64,000 bases of DNA from Planctomycetota bacterium (GTDB lineage Bacteria > Planctomycetota > Planctomycetia > Gemmatales > Gemmataceae), in assembly GCA_021781415.1 (NCBI GenBank), contig JAJXWW010000034.1, positions 1 to 64,000 on the forward strand, given 5' to 3'. Shown piece by piece: positions 8,280 to 16,567 of this stretch (position 1 is its first letter; every line of letters begins with the position of its first letter). The notes below the pieces were generated by a model that made no database searches, was not told the DNA's origin, and saw only the letters and a list, made by a program, of their open reading frames with translations. The position numbers and the translations under genes are program-made.

Positions 8280-10628
8280 ATGCCGTCGCCGACTACGACC
8301 GACGAATTCCTGGAATTGGTACGCAAGAGCGAGGTCGTCGAGGACAAGAAACTCACGACGTATCTCGACAAGGTCCGTGCCGCGCAGCCGTTGCCGAACA
8401 ATCCCGCCGTCATGGCCGGTCTATTGGTGCGCGATGGCTTACTGACGAATTTCCAAGCCGAGCAGTTTCTCCAAGGCCGTTGGCGTCGCTTCAGCTTGGG
8501 CAAGTATAAGGTTCTGGAAAAACTCGGCGCGGGCGGCATGGGTACGGTCTACCTATGCGAACATAAGTTGATGCGCCGTCGCGTGGCGGTCAAGGTTTTG
8601 CCCTCCGCCAAGGCCGACGACGCCTCCTCCCTCGAACGCTTCTATCGAGAGGCGCGCGCCGTCGCCGCCCTCGATCATCCCAATATCGTTCGCGCCTACG
8701 ACATCGATCAGGACGATAAGCTGCATTTCTTGGTCATGGAGCATGTCGATGGTTCTAGTTTTCAGGAGATCGTGAAAAAAGCCGGGCCGATGGACGTACT
8801 GCGCGCCTGCCACTATATTCGCCAAGCAGCCCTCGGGCTACAGCACGCCCACGAGACGGCCGGCATCGTTCACCGCGACATTAAACCGGGGAACATTCTC
8901 GTCGATCGCAATGGCATCGTCAAAATCCTCGACATGGGATTGGCCCGTTTTTTCCACGACGAAGAAGACGTCCTTACCAAAAAGTACGACGAAAACGTTC
9001 TGGGCACGGCGGACTATCTTGCCCCAGAGCAGGCGCTCGACAGCCATTCGGTGGACATACGCGCCGATATTTACAGCCTCGGCGCGACGTTCTATTTCTG
9101 TCTGACCGGACGCACGCCGTTCGCCGAAGGCTCGGTGGCGCAGAAGTTGATCTGGCATCAGACGCGGCAGCCGAAGTCGATTCGCCAACTGCGCCCGGAG
9201 ACGCCGGAAAGTATCGCCGCCCTGGTCGAACGGATGATGGCCAAAGATCCGGCTCAACGTCCGCAATCGCCGATGGAGGTAGCCGATGCGATTGCGCCGT
9301 GGACGCAAACGCCCATCCCACCGCCGCCGGAACACGAAATGCCTCAGCTGAGTCCAGCGGCGATGGGCGGGGCATCCAGCGACAACATGCTTTCGGGCGG
9401 CGCGAAGCCTCCGCCCAGCGGCGGCGACCTCTCGCCGACCCCGCGCAAGGTCTGGCAAGTCTCGCAATCGAACACGCCGTCTCCCGTGGCCGGTCCACCG
9501 CCCAAGGCCGTTCCCCCCGCGCCTCCCAACGATTTGCGGAAGACCAATCCGCCCCCGCCGGGTCCGCTCAATCTGGAACTATCGCCGCCGGCCGCCGGTC
9601 GCGCGCCGGCCGCCGCTCCACAAGTTCGCGCCGTCCCAAGCCCAGCAGCCGTCGTCGCGCCTCATGTCGCCAACGGAGTCGCACAACCGGCCACTGCTCC
9701 GACTCCCGCGGCAACTCCTTCGGATCAAGAGCCGTCCTGGAAAGATTTAACCTCCGAAGTCGAGACGAGCGAGGAACTCGACCAAGCCGCGCCGCGTGCC
9801 GGACGGCGCGGCCCGATTTCGAATGCGCGGCGCGTGGGCGGGCTTCCGCCGAACGCTACTCCTCGTCGCGTCGGATGGATTGTCGCCCTCGCTTCCGGAT
9901 CCGTATTGGGCGTCTTGATTCTCGGCGGCATTCTTACATGGATCTTCGGTGGACGGACGAATGGACCGACTCCAGGAAGCAGCGAAGCGGTCGTTTACCG
10001 CGTCAATCCGCGCGGTGGTGCCAATGTTTCGACATCCATTGCCGAAGTGTTGCATCGCCTGCGCGGCAAACCCAAGCAGGCCGCGCGCATCGTCGTCGAG
10101 GACGACATCGCCGAAAACGACGTGGTAATTGATGTCGCCAACGTCAGTATCGAGGCCGAAGAGGGCAAAACCGTCCGCTGGCATCCCTCTTCCAAAGCAA
10201 ACCCTTCCAAGCTGTTCATGGTGTCCAAGGCCGAAGGTGTGTGCGTCAAGGGGTTCACGCTCGACGGCGAAAATCGCGTGAATCTGCTCGTCAATCTCTA
10301 CCATCGTTGTCCGGGCGCGCGCTTGGAGGACTTGAAATTGCAGGGCTTTAAACAATACGGAATCTGGGTGACGAACTGCGAAGGCGGCCAGGCACCCGAA
10401 CAACACATCCAACTGAATCGGCTGGAGTTTACCACCACGGCAGCCAAACAAGCCGCCTTGCATTTCAGCATTGAACCCGGCGTGAGGAAGGACATTCCCA
10501 ATAATCGCTACTTCGCTTTTCACGAATGCACGTTCGCCGGTCCTGGCGCGAAGGTCACGGTGCGCGATCCCTCAGCCGTTGCCGACATCGAATGGCCGGC
10601 CGGCATCGAGCCGAAAACGTCTCCGTGA
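8280..10628 (+). CDS. Membrane Ser/Thr protein kinase with extracytoplasmic C-terminal domain
   Basis: The 782-residue protein begins with a short helical domain (1-75) ending in LLVRDGLLTNFQAEQFL, often found before the kinase in planctomycete kinases. The Hanks-type kinase domain covers about 76-340: glycine loop GAGGMGTVY, VAVK with Lys105, HRDIKPGNI with Asp200, DMG in place of DFG at 218-220, and an APEQ segment. A Pro/Ala-rich linker runs to about 530, then one membrane helix (about 532-556, WIVALASGSVLGV...), then about 200 residues resembling a parallel beta-helix (YRVNPRGGANVST..., IAENDVVID). The kinase would face the cytoplasm with the tail outside, so it could act as a sensor. No obvious target lies beside it. 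Confidence 0.88.
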   Translation: MPSPTTTDEFLELVRKSEVVEDKKLTTYLDKVRAAQPLPNNPAVMAGLLVRDGLLTNFQAEQFLQGRWRRFSLGKYKVLEKLGAGGMGTVYLCEHKLMRRRVAVKVLPSAKADDASSLERFYREARAVAALDHPNIVRAYDIDQDDKLHFLVMEHVDGSSFQEIVKKAGPMDVLRACHYIRQAALGLQHAHETAGIVHRDIKPGNILVDRNGIVKILDMGLARFFHDEEDVLTKKYDENVLGTADYLAPEQALDSHSVDIRADIYSLGATFYFCLTGRTPFAEGSVAQKLIWHQTRQPKSIRQLRPETPESIAALVERMMAKDPAQRPQSPMEVADAIAPWTQTPIPPPPEHEMPQLSPAAMGGASSDNMLSGGAKPPPSGGDLSPTPRKVWQVSQSNTPSPVAGPPPKAVPPAPPNDLRKTNPPPPGPLNLELSPPAAGRAPAAAPQVRAVPSPAAVVAPHVANGVAQPATAPTPAATPSDQEPSWKDLTSEVETSEELDQAAPRAGRRGPISNARRVGGLPPNATPRRVGWIVALASGSVLGVLILGGILTWIFGGRTNGPTPGSSEAVVYRVNPRGGANVSTSIAEVLHRLRGKPKQAARIVVEDDIAENDVVIDVANVSIEAEEGKTVRWHPSSKANPSKLFMVSKAEGVCVKGFTLDGENRVNLLVNLYHRCPGARLEDLKLQGFKQYGIWVTNCEGGQAPEQHIQLNRLEFTTTAAKQAALHFSIEPGVRKDIPNNRYFAFHECTFAGPGAKVTVRDPSAVADIEWPAGIEPKTSP

Positions 10629-10671
10629 CTCCCAATCCATCGACGCCTCGCCTCTCTCATGGAATAACACC

Positions 10672-11646
10672 ATGCCGTATCCGTTATTTGATCGTTCGCG
10701 CCTGCGGATTCAACCGCTGAGCGAGCGTCATCACGATCTCGATTTATCCGTCCTGCTGCCGCTCGATGCGCCGCTGCCGGATTTCACCCACGAATCGCTG
10801 CCCATTCTCGGTCGGCGACTCGTCGAAGCGCGGAGGCAAGGCAACGCTCGGATGCTGGTCATGGGAGCGCATGTGCTTCGCGCCGGCGTGTCGCGCTATC
10901 TCATCGACTTGATGGAACGCGGCCTGATCGACCACATTGCCATGAACGGCGCGGGGCCGATTCACGATTGGGAGTTTGCCCTCATCGGTGCCAGCACGGA
11001 GAGTGTGGCCCGCTATATCCGCACTGGCGAATTCGGCTTGTGGCGCGAGACGGGCCGTATGAACGACATCATCCGAGCCGGCGCGGAGCAGGGGCTAGGA
11101 TTGGGTGAGTCCATCGGTCGAGCGATCCTAGAAGAGAGGTTCCCCCACGCCGACATCAGCGTCTTGGCTGCCGGGGTTCGTCTCGGCGTTCCGATTACGG
11201 TGCATCCCGGCATCGGCTACGACATTTTACACGAGCATCCCAACTGCGACGGCGCGGCGCTCGGCGAGACCGGCTACCGCGATTTCCTCGCCTTCGCCCA
11301 GACCGTGACGCGCTTGGAGAACGGTGTGATGCTCAACTTCGGTTCCGCCGTGATGGGGCCTGAGGTCTACCTCAAGGCGCTGGCGATGGCGCGCAACGTC
11401 GCCCATCAAGAGGGTCGTGTCATCCGAAATTTCACCACCGCTGTATTCGATCTCATTCCTTTGGATGGCGATACCCGACAGCAAGCGCCCAAAAGCGATC
11501 CGCGCTACTACTATCGACCGTGGAAGACGATCTTGGTGCGAACCGTGGCCGACGGCGGCGAATCGTTTTATGTGCAAGGCGATCATCGCGTCACCGTCCC
11601 GCACGTTCATCGCGCCGCCCTGAACGCCGAGGGAGGCGCGGAATGA
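10672..11646 (+). CDS. Deoxyhypusine-synthase-like NAD-binding protein
   Basis: The 324-residue protein starts at the ATG at 10672 (MPYPLFDRS); an upstream in-frame ATG overlaps the kinase end. The stretch MGAHVLRAGVSRYLIDLMER followed by DHIAMNGAGPIHDWEFALIG is strikingly like the deoxyhypusine synthase core (family form: GAHVIK.GLS..LIDLMERG...HIA.NGAG.IHD.E.AL.G). The typical C-terminal SWGK segment with the catalytic lysine is not recognisable; the end instead reads YYYRPWKTILVRTVADGGE. Bacteria lack the eukaryotic target eIF5A, and bacterial relatives are known or suspected to act in polyamine or other NAD-dependent chemistry. It overlaps the downstream PfkB kinase gene by 4 bp, so the two probably share a pathway. 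Confidence 0.65.
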   Translation: MPYPLFDRSRLRIQPLSERHHDLDLSVLLPLDAPLPDFTHESLPILGRRLVEARRQGNARMLVMGAHVLRAGVSRYLIDLMERGLIDHIAMNGAGPIHDWEFALIGASTESVARYIRTGEFGLWRETGRMNDIIRAGAEQGLGLGESIGRAILEERFPHADISVLAAGVRLGVPITVHPGIGYDILHEHPNCDGAALGETGYRDFLAFAQTVTRLENGVMLNFGSAVMGPEVYLKALAMARNVAHQEGRVIRNFTTAVFDLIPLDGDTRQQAPKSDPRYYYRPWKTILVRTVADGGESFYVQGDHRVTVPHVHRAALNAEGGAE

Positions 11647-12710
11647 GCGCGACGTCTCCGTTGGACGCAGATCGCCTGGAAGCGATATTAACGGCTATTC
11701 CTCGTTTAACCATCGCCGTTGTCGGCGATCTGTTTCTCGACCGCTATCTCGATCTCGACGCCGAGCTTACGGAGCCGTCGCTGGAAACAGGGTTGGATGC
11801 CTATCAAGTAGTCGCGGTTCGGTCGTATCCCGGAGCGGCGGGAACCGTCGTCAATAACCTGGCGGCGCTGGGCGTGGGACGCATCTGTCCGTTGGCCGTG
11901 GTCGGCGACGATGGCGAGGGCTACGAGCTACGACAAGCCTTGGGGCGAATGCCCGCCGTCGATCCGCGCGGACTGATCGTCTCCGCCGACCGCCGCACGC
12001 CGACCTACACCAAGCCCATGCTGTGCGAGCAGGGCCGAGCGCCGCGCGAATTGAATCGTCTGGACATAAAAAACCGACGTCCCGTGCCGGAGCATTTGGA
12101 AGGTCAAATCGTCCGAGAATTGGGCGGATTGTGGCCCGAAGTCGATGCGCTGGTGGTGTTGGATCAGGTGAGCGAGAACGATTGCGGCGTGGTTACGGGG
12201 AAGGTGCGCGAGGCGCTGTCGAAGCTGGCGATGGGGGAACCGAGCAAGTTCGTCTTGGCCGATAGTCGGGAGCGCGTCGGCCTATTTCGCAATGTCTGCT
12301 TGAAACCGAATCGCCATGAAACGCTGCGTGCCGTAGGGCGAGACGATGGCGCGGGAGACGATGCGCTGACGCGCGCCGCCCATCAACTCGCGACAGCCGC
12401 CGGTCGATGGGTATTTTGCACGGATGGAGCGCGCGGAATTTTGTTGGCATCGCCCCAAGACAAGGAAAACGAGAATCGTCCTCGTATTTCCGCCTATCCG
12501 GTAAATGGTCCCATCGACATTGTGGGTGCGGGCGACAGCACCAGTGCGGCCATCGTTTGCGCGATGGCCGCGGGCGTCGGCGTGGAAGCGGCCGCGTCGT
12601 TCGGCAATCTCGTGGCCTCGATCACCATCCAGCAACTGGGAACCACCGGCACCGCCTCACCCGCGCAACTCCGCCAGCGTTTTCACTCCACCGGCGAACC
12701 GGCAGCGTAA
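11643..12710 (+). CDS. PfkB-family carbohydrate kinase (RfaE/HldE domain-1-like)
   Basis: The 355-residue ribokinase-fold protein starts with ATGA coupling to the upstream gene. N-terminal features are IAVVGDLFLDRY and SYPGAAGTVVNNLAALGV, the form seen in heptose-phosphate kinases of the RfaE/HldE type. The C-terminal signature PIDIVGAGDSTSAAIV contains the expected catalytic Asp in GAGD. It has no cytidylyltransferase domain. The last codons and the TAA stop lie inside a palindromic repeat unit that begins at 12696, so the C-terminus GEPAA is repeat-derived. The substrate is likely a sugar or sugar phosphate, unassigned. Confidence 0.82.
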   Translation: MSATSPLDADRLEAILTAIPRLTIAVVGDLFLDRYLDLDAELTEPSLETGLDAYQVVAVRSYPGAAGTVVNNLAALGVGRICPLAVVGDDGEGYELRQALGRMPAVDPRGLIVSADRRTPTYTKPMLCEQGRAPRELNRLDIKNRRPVPEHLEGQIVRELGGLWPEVDALVVLDQVSENDCGVVTGKVREALSKLAMGEPSKFVLADSRERVGLFRNVCLKPNRHETLRAVGRDDGAGDDALTRAAHQLATAAGRWVFCTDGARGILLASPQDKENENRPRISAYPVNGPIDIVGAGDSTSAAIVCAMAAGVGVEAAASFGNLVASITIQQLGTTGTASPAQLRQRFHSTGEPAA

Positions 12711-12823
12711 GCTGCCGGGTGGAGCAAATACCCCAGCAGCGCAGGCTGCCGGGTGGAGCAAATACCCCGGTAGCTCAGGCTGCCGGGTGGAGCAAAGAAC
12801 CCGGCAGCTTACGCTGCCGGTTC
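12696..12823. repeat. Palindromic repeat block, four hairpin units with outer inverted copies
   Basis: Four related units, each built on CCGGCAGC-GTAA-GCTGCCGG or a variant, are joined by GGAGCAAATACC or GGAGCAAAGA linkers. The first 25-bp unit (12696-12720) and the last (12799-12823) are exact reverse complements, so the whole block can fold on itself as well as into single hairpins. It lies between convergent genes (PfkB kinase and the C26-like protein) and could end transcription from both sides. The same 25-bp unit occurs six times at 33432-33646. Confidence 0.85.
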
Positions 12824-12829
12824 ACCTAA

Positions 12830-13540
12830 TTAGGCCGCGTGACATGCAACCGGCTCCTTGGCCCAGCGTTCGTGGCAGGCGTTGACCAACCCGCGGAACA
12901 ATTGAATGTCTAACCCCGACGCCGTGGCCGAAGCGGGATGCCACTGTACGCCCAAAGCAAACCAGTCGCCGTCCGCTTCGATGGCTTCGACCACGCCGTC
13001 CAAGGCTTGGGCGCACACCCGAAAGCCGCGCGCCACGCGCTGCACGGCCCGACGATGTTCGCTGTTGACAACAACCTCGCCCTCGCCGTATAAGTCCGCC
13101 AAAATCGTGCCCGAAAGGACATTGATGGCGTGACGCAGACCGCGCTCCGGGGGGTGGCGATGCTGCAACGCCTCCGGAAGATCGCGCGGCAGATCGAGGT
13201 AGACGGTCCCGCCGTGCGCAGTGTTCATCAGATGTAGGCCGCGATCGATTCCCAGAATGGGAAACTGATGATTGTTGCACCACAGACACAGTTCTTCGGC
13301 TTCGGCGGTGGGACGTTTGCCGTCGGCGTCGTGGCCGGACAGAACGACGCCGTGCAAACCGTCAAAAACCTCGTCCCACGAACGGTCGCCGACCTCGCCG
13401 ATAGCGACAGGCTCGGCATCGGCGGCGGTCAAGCAGGATGCGATGCCCGCCGGCCACAACCCGCAGCCGTGCCGCTCGTTGGCATAGACGTTATCGTGAC
13501 CAAAGATGCCCACGCGAATGGGCGGAACGCTACTCGACAT
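12830..13540 (-). CDS. Class I glutamine amidotransferase-like (peptidase C26) protein without catalytic Cys
   Basis: The 236-residue protein starts at 13540 behind an AGGAG site; upstream in-frame ATGs are not supported. The order of motifs follows PuuD-type gamma-glutamyl hydrolases: VGIFGHDNVYA, VVLSGHDAD, then ILGIDRGLHLMNTAHGGTVY, VNSEHRRAV, and GVQWHPA. In active members the nucleophile elbow reads GICRG; here codon 99 is GAT, giving Asp instead of Cys. The triad Glu that normally follows WHP is Ala. Two of three catalytic residues are therefore missing, so it is probably a non-hydrolytic homologue with a binding or regulatory role. Confidence 0.75.
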   Translation of the reverse strand: MSSSVPPIRVGIFGHDNVYANERHGCGLWPAGIASCLTAADAEPVAIGEVGDRSWDEVFDGLHGVVLSGHDADGKRPTAEAEELCLWCNNHQFPILGIDRGLHLMNTAHGGTVYLDLPRDLPEALQHRHPPERGLRHAINVLSGTILADLYGEGEVVVNSEHRRAVQRVARGFRVCAQALDGVVEAIEADGDWFALGVQWHPASATASGLDIQLFRGLVNACHERWAKEPVACHAA

Positions 13541-13949
13541 GGAGGACTCCTTTCCTCGGTAATGAAGTAGATCGATGAGCCAGTCATCCCTTCCCGGTTC
13601 AACCGACATTGTACTTATTTCCGACGTGGGAGCCAGCGCAAAATGCGCGAAAACGGGGCACAGCGATGGACGACGGCTATCGTCGGCGTTCTCCCATCGG
13701 GCTTCCAAGCAAGGAAAAGTCTCACTACGTATTCTGTTCTTGTCAGATATCTGGGAGCGAGAATCTTGGCAGACGGCCTCGATTCCATCCCGTCCTCGAC
13801 GAACGATCCACTTCCACCAGTGCTACGACAAAGACGGGACTGCGGCTAATTCGTACCATCAAAGATAGCTCGACCAGTTCCGTTCGCGGTCGTCGTAGAG
13901 CTTTTCCAACGAGCAGTGTACAAGGTCGGCAGTAAGGTGAGCGACACCC
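13541..13949. other. Intergenic region, no gene recognised
   Basis: This 409-bp gap lies between divergently transcribed genes. Short open frames occur on both strands but none shows protein-like composition, a good ribosome site and a plausible start together. It presumably carries the promoters of the C26-like gene and of the membrane protein at 13950. Confidence 0.5.
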
Positions 13950-14642
13950 ATGAGTAACACGAGGCAGCTCGCGGCTCGGTTGCAAGACGCCGCCGATCGG
14001 CACAATCGAGAGGTGAAACTTGAGGTGTGGGGCAAAGTCCTTCTCGGAGTCGGCTTCTCTTTCTTAGTCTTTGGATTCGTCTTCTGGTTTGGCTGGGTCG
14101 CCGCATGGATCCTCGGCCATCCGCTGGATCTCGAAGCCTGGCAATTCGGAGCGCTCGTGACGGGATTGTTTTTCATCGTGGCGACATGGTCGGCTTGGCA
14201 GCGCGTCGATCCCTTGTCCGGGTTGCAACCGCTCAGCGACGGACAAAGGTTGCTGACCCTCATCTCCCAGGCCACGCCCGGTTTGATCTATTTTAGCCCT
14301 CGCCATGCTTCCGCGGGTGCTGCCGTCGTCCTCCTTGGCGGGCCGCTCAACGTACTGGAAGGCCTGGGGATTTGGGTCTGTCGTCTTCGAGCCGATCCCG
14401 TTTTGATTGAAGAAGCGGCGCGGCTGCTCGCCGCTTGTCGCGAACCTTATCCCGTCGAGGAAGTCCGCGAACCGGCCGCGGCTCTGCTGCTTCTTCGCCT
14501 CAAGTTGATCAAAGCCGCTCCAAGCGGCGAGTCCGCCGTGGTTCTACTCACCGAGAAAGGCGAGAAAATGCTCCCGAGAAAGAAGGCGCATCGACGCAAA
14601 GAACCGAACGATCCGCGCGAGTTCCACGAGAACGAGGAATGA
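13950..14642 (+). CDS. Two-helix membrane protein of unknown function
   Basis: The 230-residue protein has a short polar start, then two hydrophobic segments at about residues 28-52 (VLLGVGFSFLVFGFVFWFGWV) and 64-83 (WQFGALVTGLFFIVATWSAW). The rest is soluble, with an Ala/Leu-rich helical section and a basic, charged tail (PRKKAHRRKEP). The C-terminal half looks like a winged-helix-type or all-alpha domain (LLLLRLKLIKAAPSGESAVVLLTEKG), with 'LTEKG' recalling wHTH wings, but this is weak. No neighbour suggests a function. Confidence 0.65.
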   Translation: MSNTRQLAARLQDAADRHNREVKLEVWGKVLLGVGFSFLVFGFVFWFGWVAAWILGHPLDLEAWQFGALVTGLFFIVATWSAWQRVDPLSGLQPLSDGQRLLTLISQATPGLIYFSPRHASAGAAVVLLGGPLNVLEGLGIWVCRLRADPVLIEEAARLLAACREPYPVEEVREPAAALLLLRLKLIKAAPSGESAVVLLTEKGEKMLPRKKAHRRKEPNDPREFHENEE

Positions 14643-14722
14643 CCGCTCAACCCCGCGCGATAGCGCTATTGCTCCCTCAGGGACGATCGGCCGTCCCTCG
14701 TTCAATCGTTGGAGTCGTCAAA

Positions 14723-15412
14723 TCATTTCCATTCCTTGATGCGAAGAGCGCGGAAACGAACCTCTCGAGCTTCCTCGTCTTTGCCGACGCCGTGGACCTG
14801 TAGCGCGATGAATCCGGCCGGCGTGAGATCGTCCTTCAAATCGGCGGCGGGCACACCGTTGAGCCAAGTTTTGATCGAACTGCCCCGGCATTCGATGCGG
14901 AACTTGTTCCACTCGTTTTGCTTGAACGCCTTGCGCGCCGGCTCGTTCTTCTTCAGATCGTTCAGCCAACCGCGTCGTCCCTCGTCGTAGATTCCGCCCG
15001 ACCAAGCGCGTTCGGACGGATCGATCTCCACCTGATAGCCGTGAACGCGGCCCGGCGGTATCGTCATCTTTTTGCCGTTGGCCTCAATCGTCGTCTTCTT
15101 GTCGAAGCAATGACTGCGAATCTGAACGCCGGAATTGAGTTTCGGATTCACCTTAAATTCGAGTTCGAGAACGAAGTCGGCATAATCGCGCGCCGTGCAG
15201 AGGAACGAGTTACCCGTGTTGGGCACGCAGGTACCAACGATCTGCCCGTCCTCGACGCGATACTTCGCCTTGCCTCCGCGCTGTACCCAGCCTTCGAGAT
15301 TTTTGCCGTTAAACAGCGGCGTCCACCCATCGTCGGCCTCTGCCGCGAGTAGCGAACCGAAAGTACTCAGAAGAACGATCCCCGAAACCGATCGAAGCAC
15401 AGACGAAAACAT
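14723..15412 (-). CDS. Secreted DUF1080 protein (3-keto-disaccharide hydrolase / concanavalin-like fold)
   Basis: The 229-residue protein has a signal peptide ending LLAAEA and the family landmarks WTPLFNGKNLEGW, YADFVLELEFKVNPKLNSG, VQIRSH, GYQVEIDPS, GGIYDEGRRGW, WNKFRIECRG and IKTWLNGVPA. These match DUF1080 (PF06439), a jelly-roll family abundant in planctomycetes, some members of which act on 3-keto-glycosides. GAAGGGAC precedes the ATG. A second, distinct DUF1080 protein is at 44653-45384. Confidence 0.9.
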   Translation of the reverse strand: MFSSVLRSVSGIVLLSTFGSLLAAEADDGWTPLFNGKNLEGWVQRGGKAKYRVEDGQIVGTCVPNTGNSFLCTARDYADFVLELEFKVNPKLNSGVQIRSHCFDKKTTIEANGKKMTIPPGRVHGYQVEIDPSERAWSGGIYDEGRRGWLNDLKKNEPARKAFKQNEWNKFRIECRGSSIKTWLNGVPAADLKDDLTPAGFIALQVHGVGKDEEAREVRFRALRIKEWK

Positions 15413-15695
15413 AGTACGTCCCTTCTCGTTAAACGATGCGATTCATCCCATGCCAATTTACGCCGCGACGCGGGATAATCCATCCGATCGGCGAGCAAAC
15501 GAGACGCCTCTCGGCGATCGGAACATTCATCGAGAAGTCGATGCGATCCAACTCGCTCCGACGGAAATTTCTTGGCCGATCTTTCTTGGTGCTTAAAGCG
15601 CTCGGAAGACAGCGAACCCTTGCCCGTCGTCTCGTTCCTCTTTATCTCGATAAGAGAGAGTTCGTCCCCGAACATTTTTTTAAGGAGCATCCATC

Positions 15696-16487
15696 GTGCG
15701 ATACAAAGGACTATTGCTGTTGGCGGCGATTCTGATCTCTGGCGCGTCGGTTCGCGCGGAGGTGAAAACGAAGGCCGTATCTTACGAGTACGACGGCGTG
15801 AAGCTAAAGGGGCATCTCGCCTGGGATGACGCCGTCAAAGGCAAGCGCCCCGGCGTGTTGCTCGTCCACGAGTGGTGGGGACTAAACGACTACGCCCGTA
15901 CTCGCGCCGACCAATTGGCGAAACTCGGCTACGTCGCCTTTGCTTGCGATATGTACGGCGACGGCAAGCATACCGAACATCCGCAAGAAGCTGCTCAGTT
16001 TGCGGGCGAAGTACGCAAGAACGTCGGAATCTGGCGCGGCCGCGCCCAAGCCGGGCTAAAGGTGCTGAAGGATCAAGAGCGAGTAGACGCCAACAGGCTG
16101 GCGGCCATCGGTTATTGTTTCGGCGGCTCGACGGCGTTGCAACTCGCCTATACCGGGGCCGATCTAAAGGCCGTCGTCACCTTCCATGCCGCCCTGCCCG
16201 TCGCCGACGCCGAGCAAGCCAAGACCATCAAGGCCAAGATCCTCGTCTGCCACGGCGCGGCGGACAAGTTCATTCCCGAAGAGGCCGCCCTCAAATTCCG
16301 CGCCGCCTTGGAAAACGCCAAGGTCGATTATGCGATGGTGTATCTCGGCAATGCCAAGCACAGCTTCAGCGTCAAGGGCATCGACGACAAGAAAGTCCCA
16401 GGGCTCTCGTACAACGCCGAGGCGGATCATCGTTCTTGGAAGTACATGCGCGAATTGTTTGACGAAGTGTTTGAAGCGAAAAAATGA
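15696..16487 (+). CDS. Secreted dienelactone hydrolase family protein
   Basis: The 263-residue alpha/beta hydrolase starts at a GTG behind TAAGGAG with 9-bp spacing. A signal peptide covers residues 1-21 (ending VRA). The fold follows dienelactone hydrolase: VHEWWG with Glu59, the nucleophile elbow GYCFGG with Cys141, Asp190 in HGAADKF and His222 in AKHSF. Family members cleave dienelactones or other esters; many planctomycete copies are exported and of unknown substrate. It stands alone on the plus strand. Confidence 0.9.
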   Translation: MRYKGLLLLAAILISGASVRAEVKTKAVSYEYDGVKLKGHLAWDDAVKGKRPGVLLVHEWWGLNDYARTRADQLAKLGYVAFACDMYGDGKHTEHPQEAAQFAGEVRKNVGIWRGRAQAGLKVLKDQERVDANRLAAIGYCFGGSTALQLAYTGADLKAVVTFHAALPVADAEQAKTIKAKILVCHGAADKFIPEEAALKFRAALENAKVDYAMVYLGNAKHSFSVKGIDDKKVPGLSYNAEADHRSWKYMRELFDEVFEAKK

Positions 16488-16567
16488 GTCTCCCGAAAGT
16501 GCCGCGGCGCGAGCGAGGCGAGGACTACCCTTGCTCGCGCTCCGGGCCGACGATGATTCGCTTTCGA

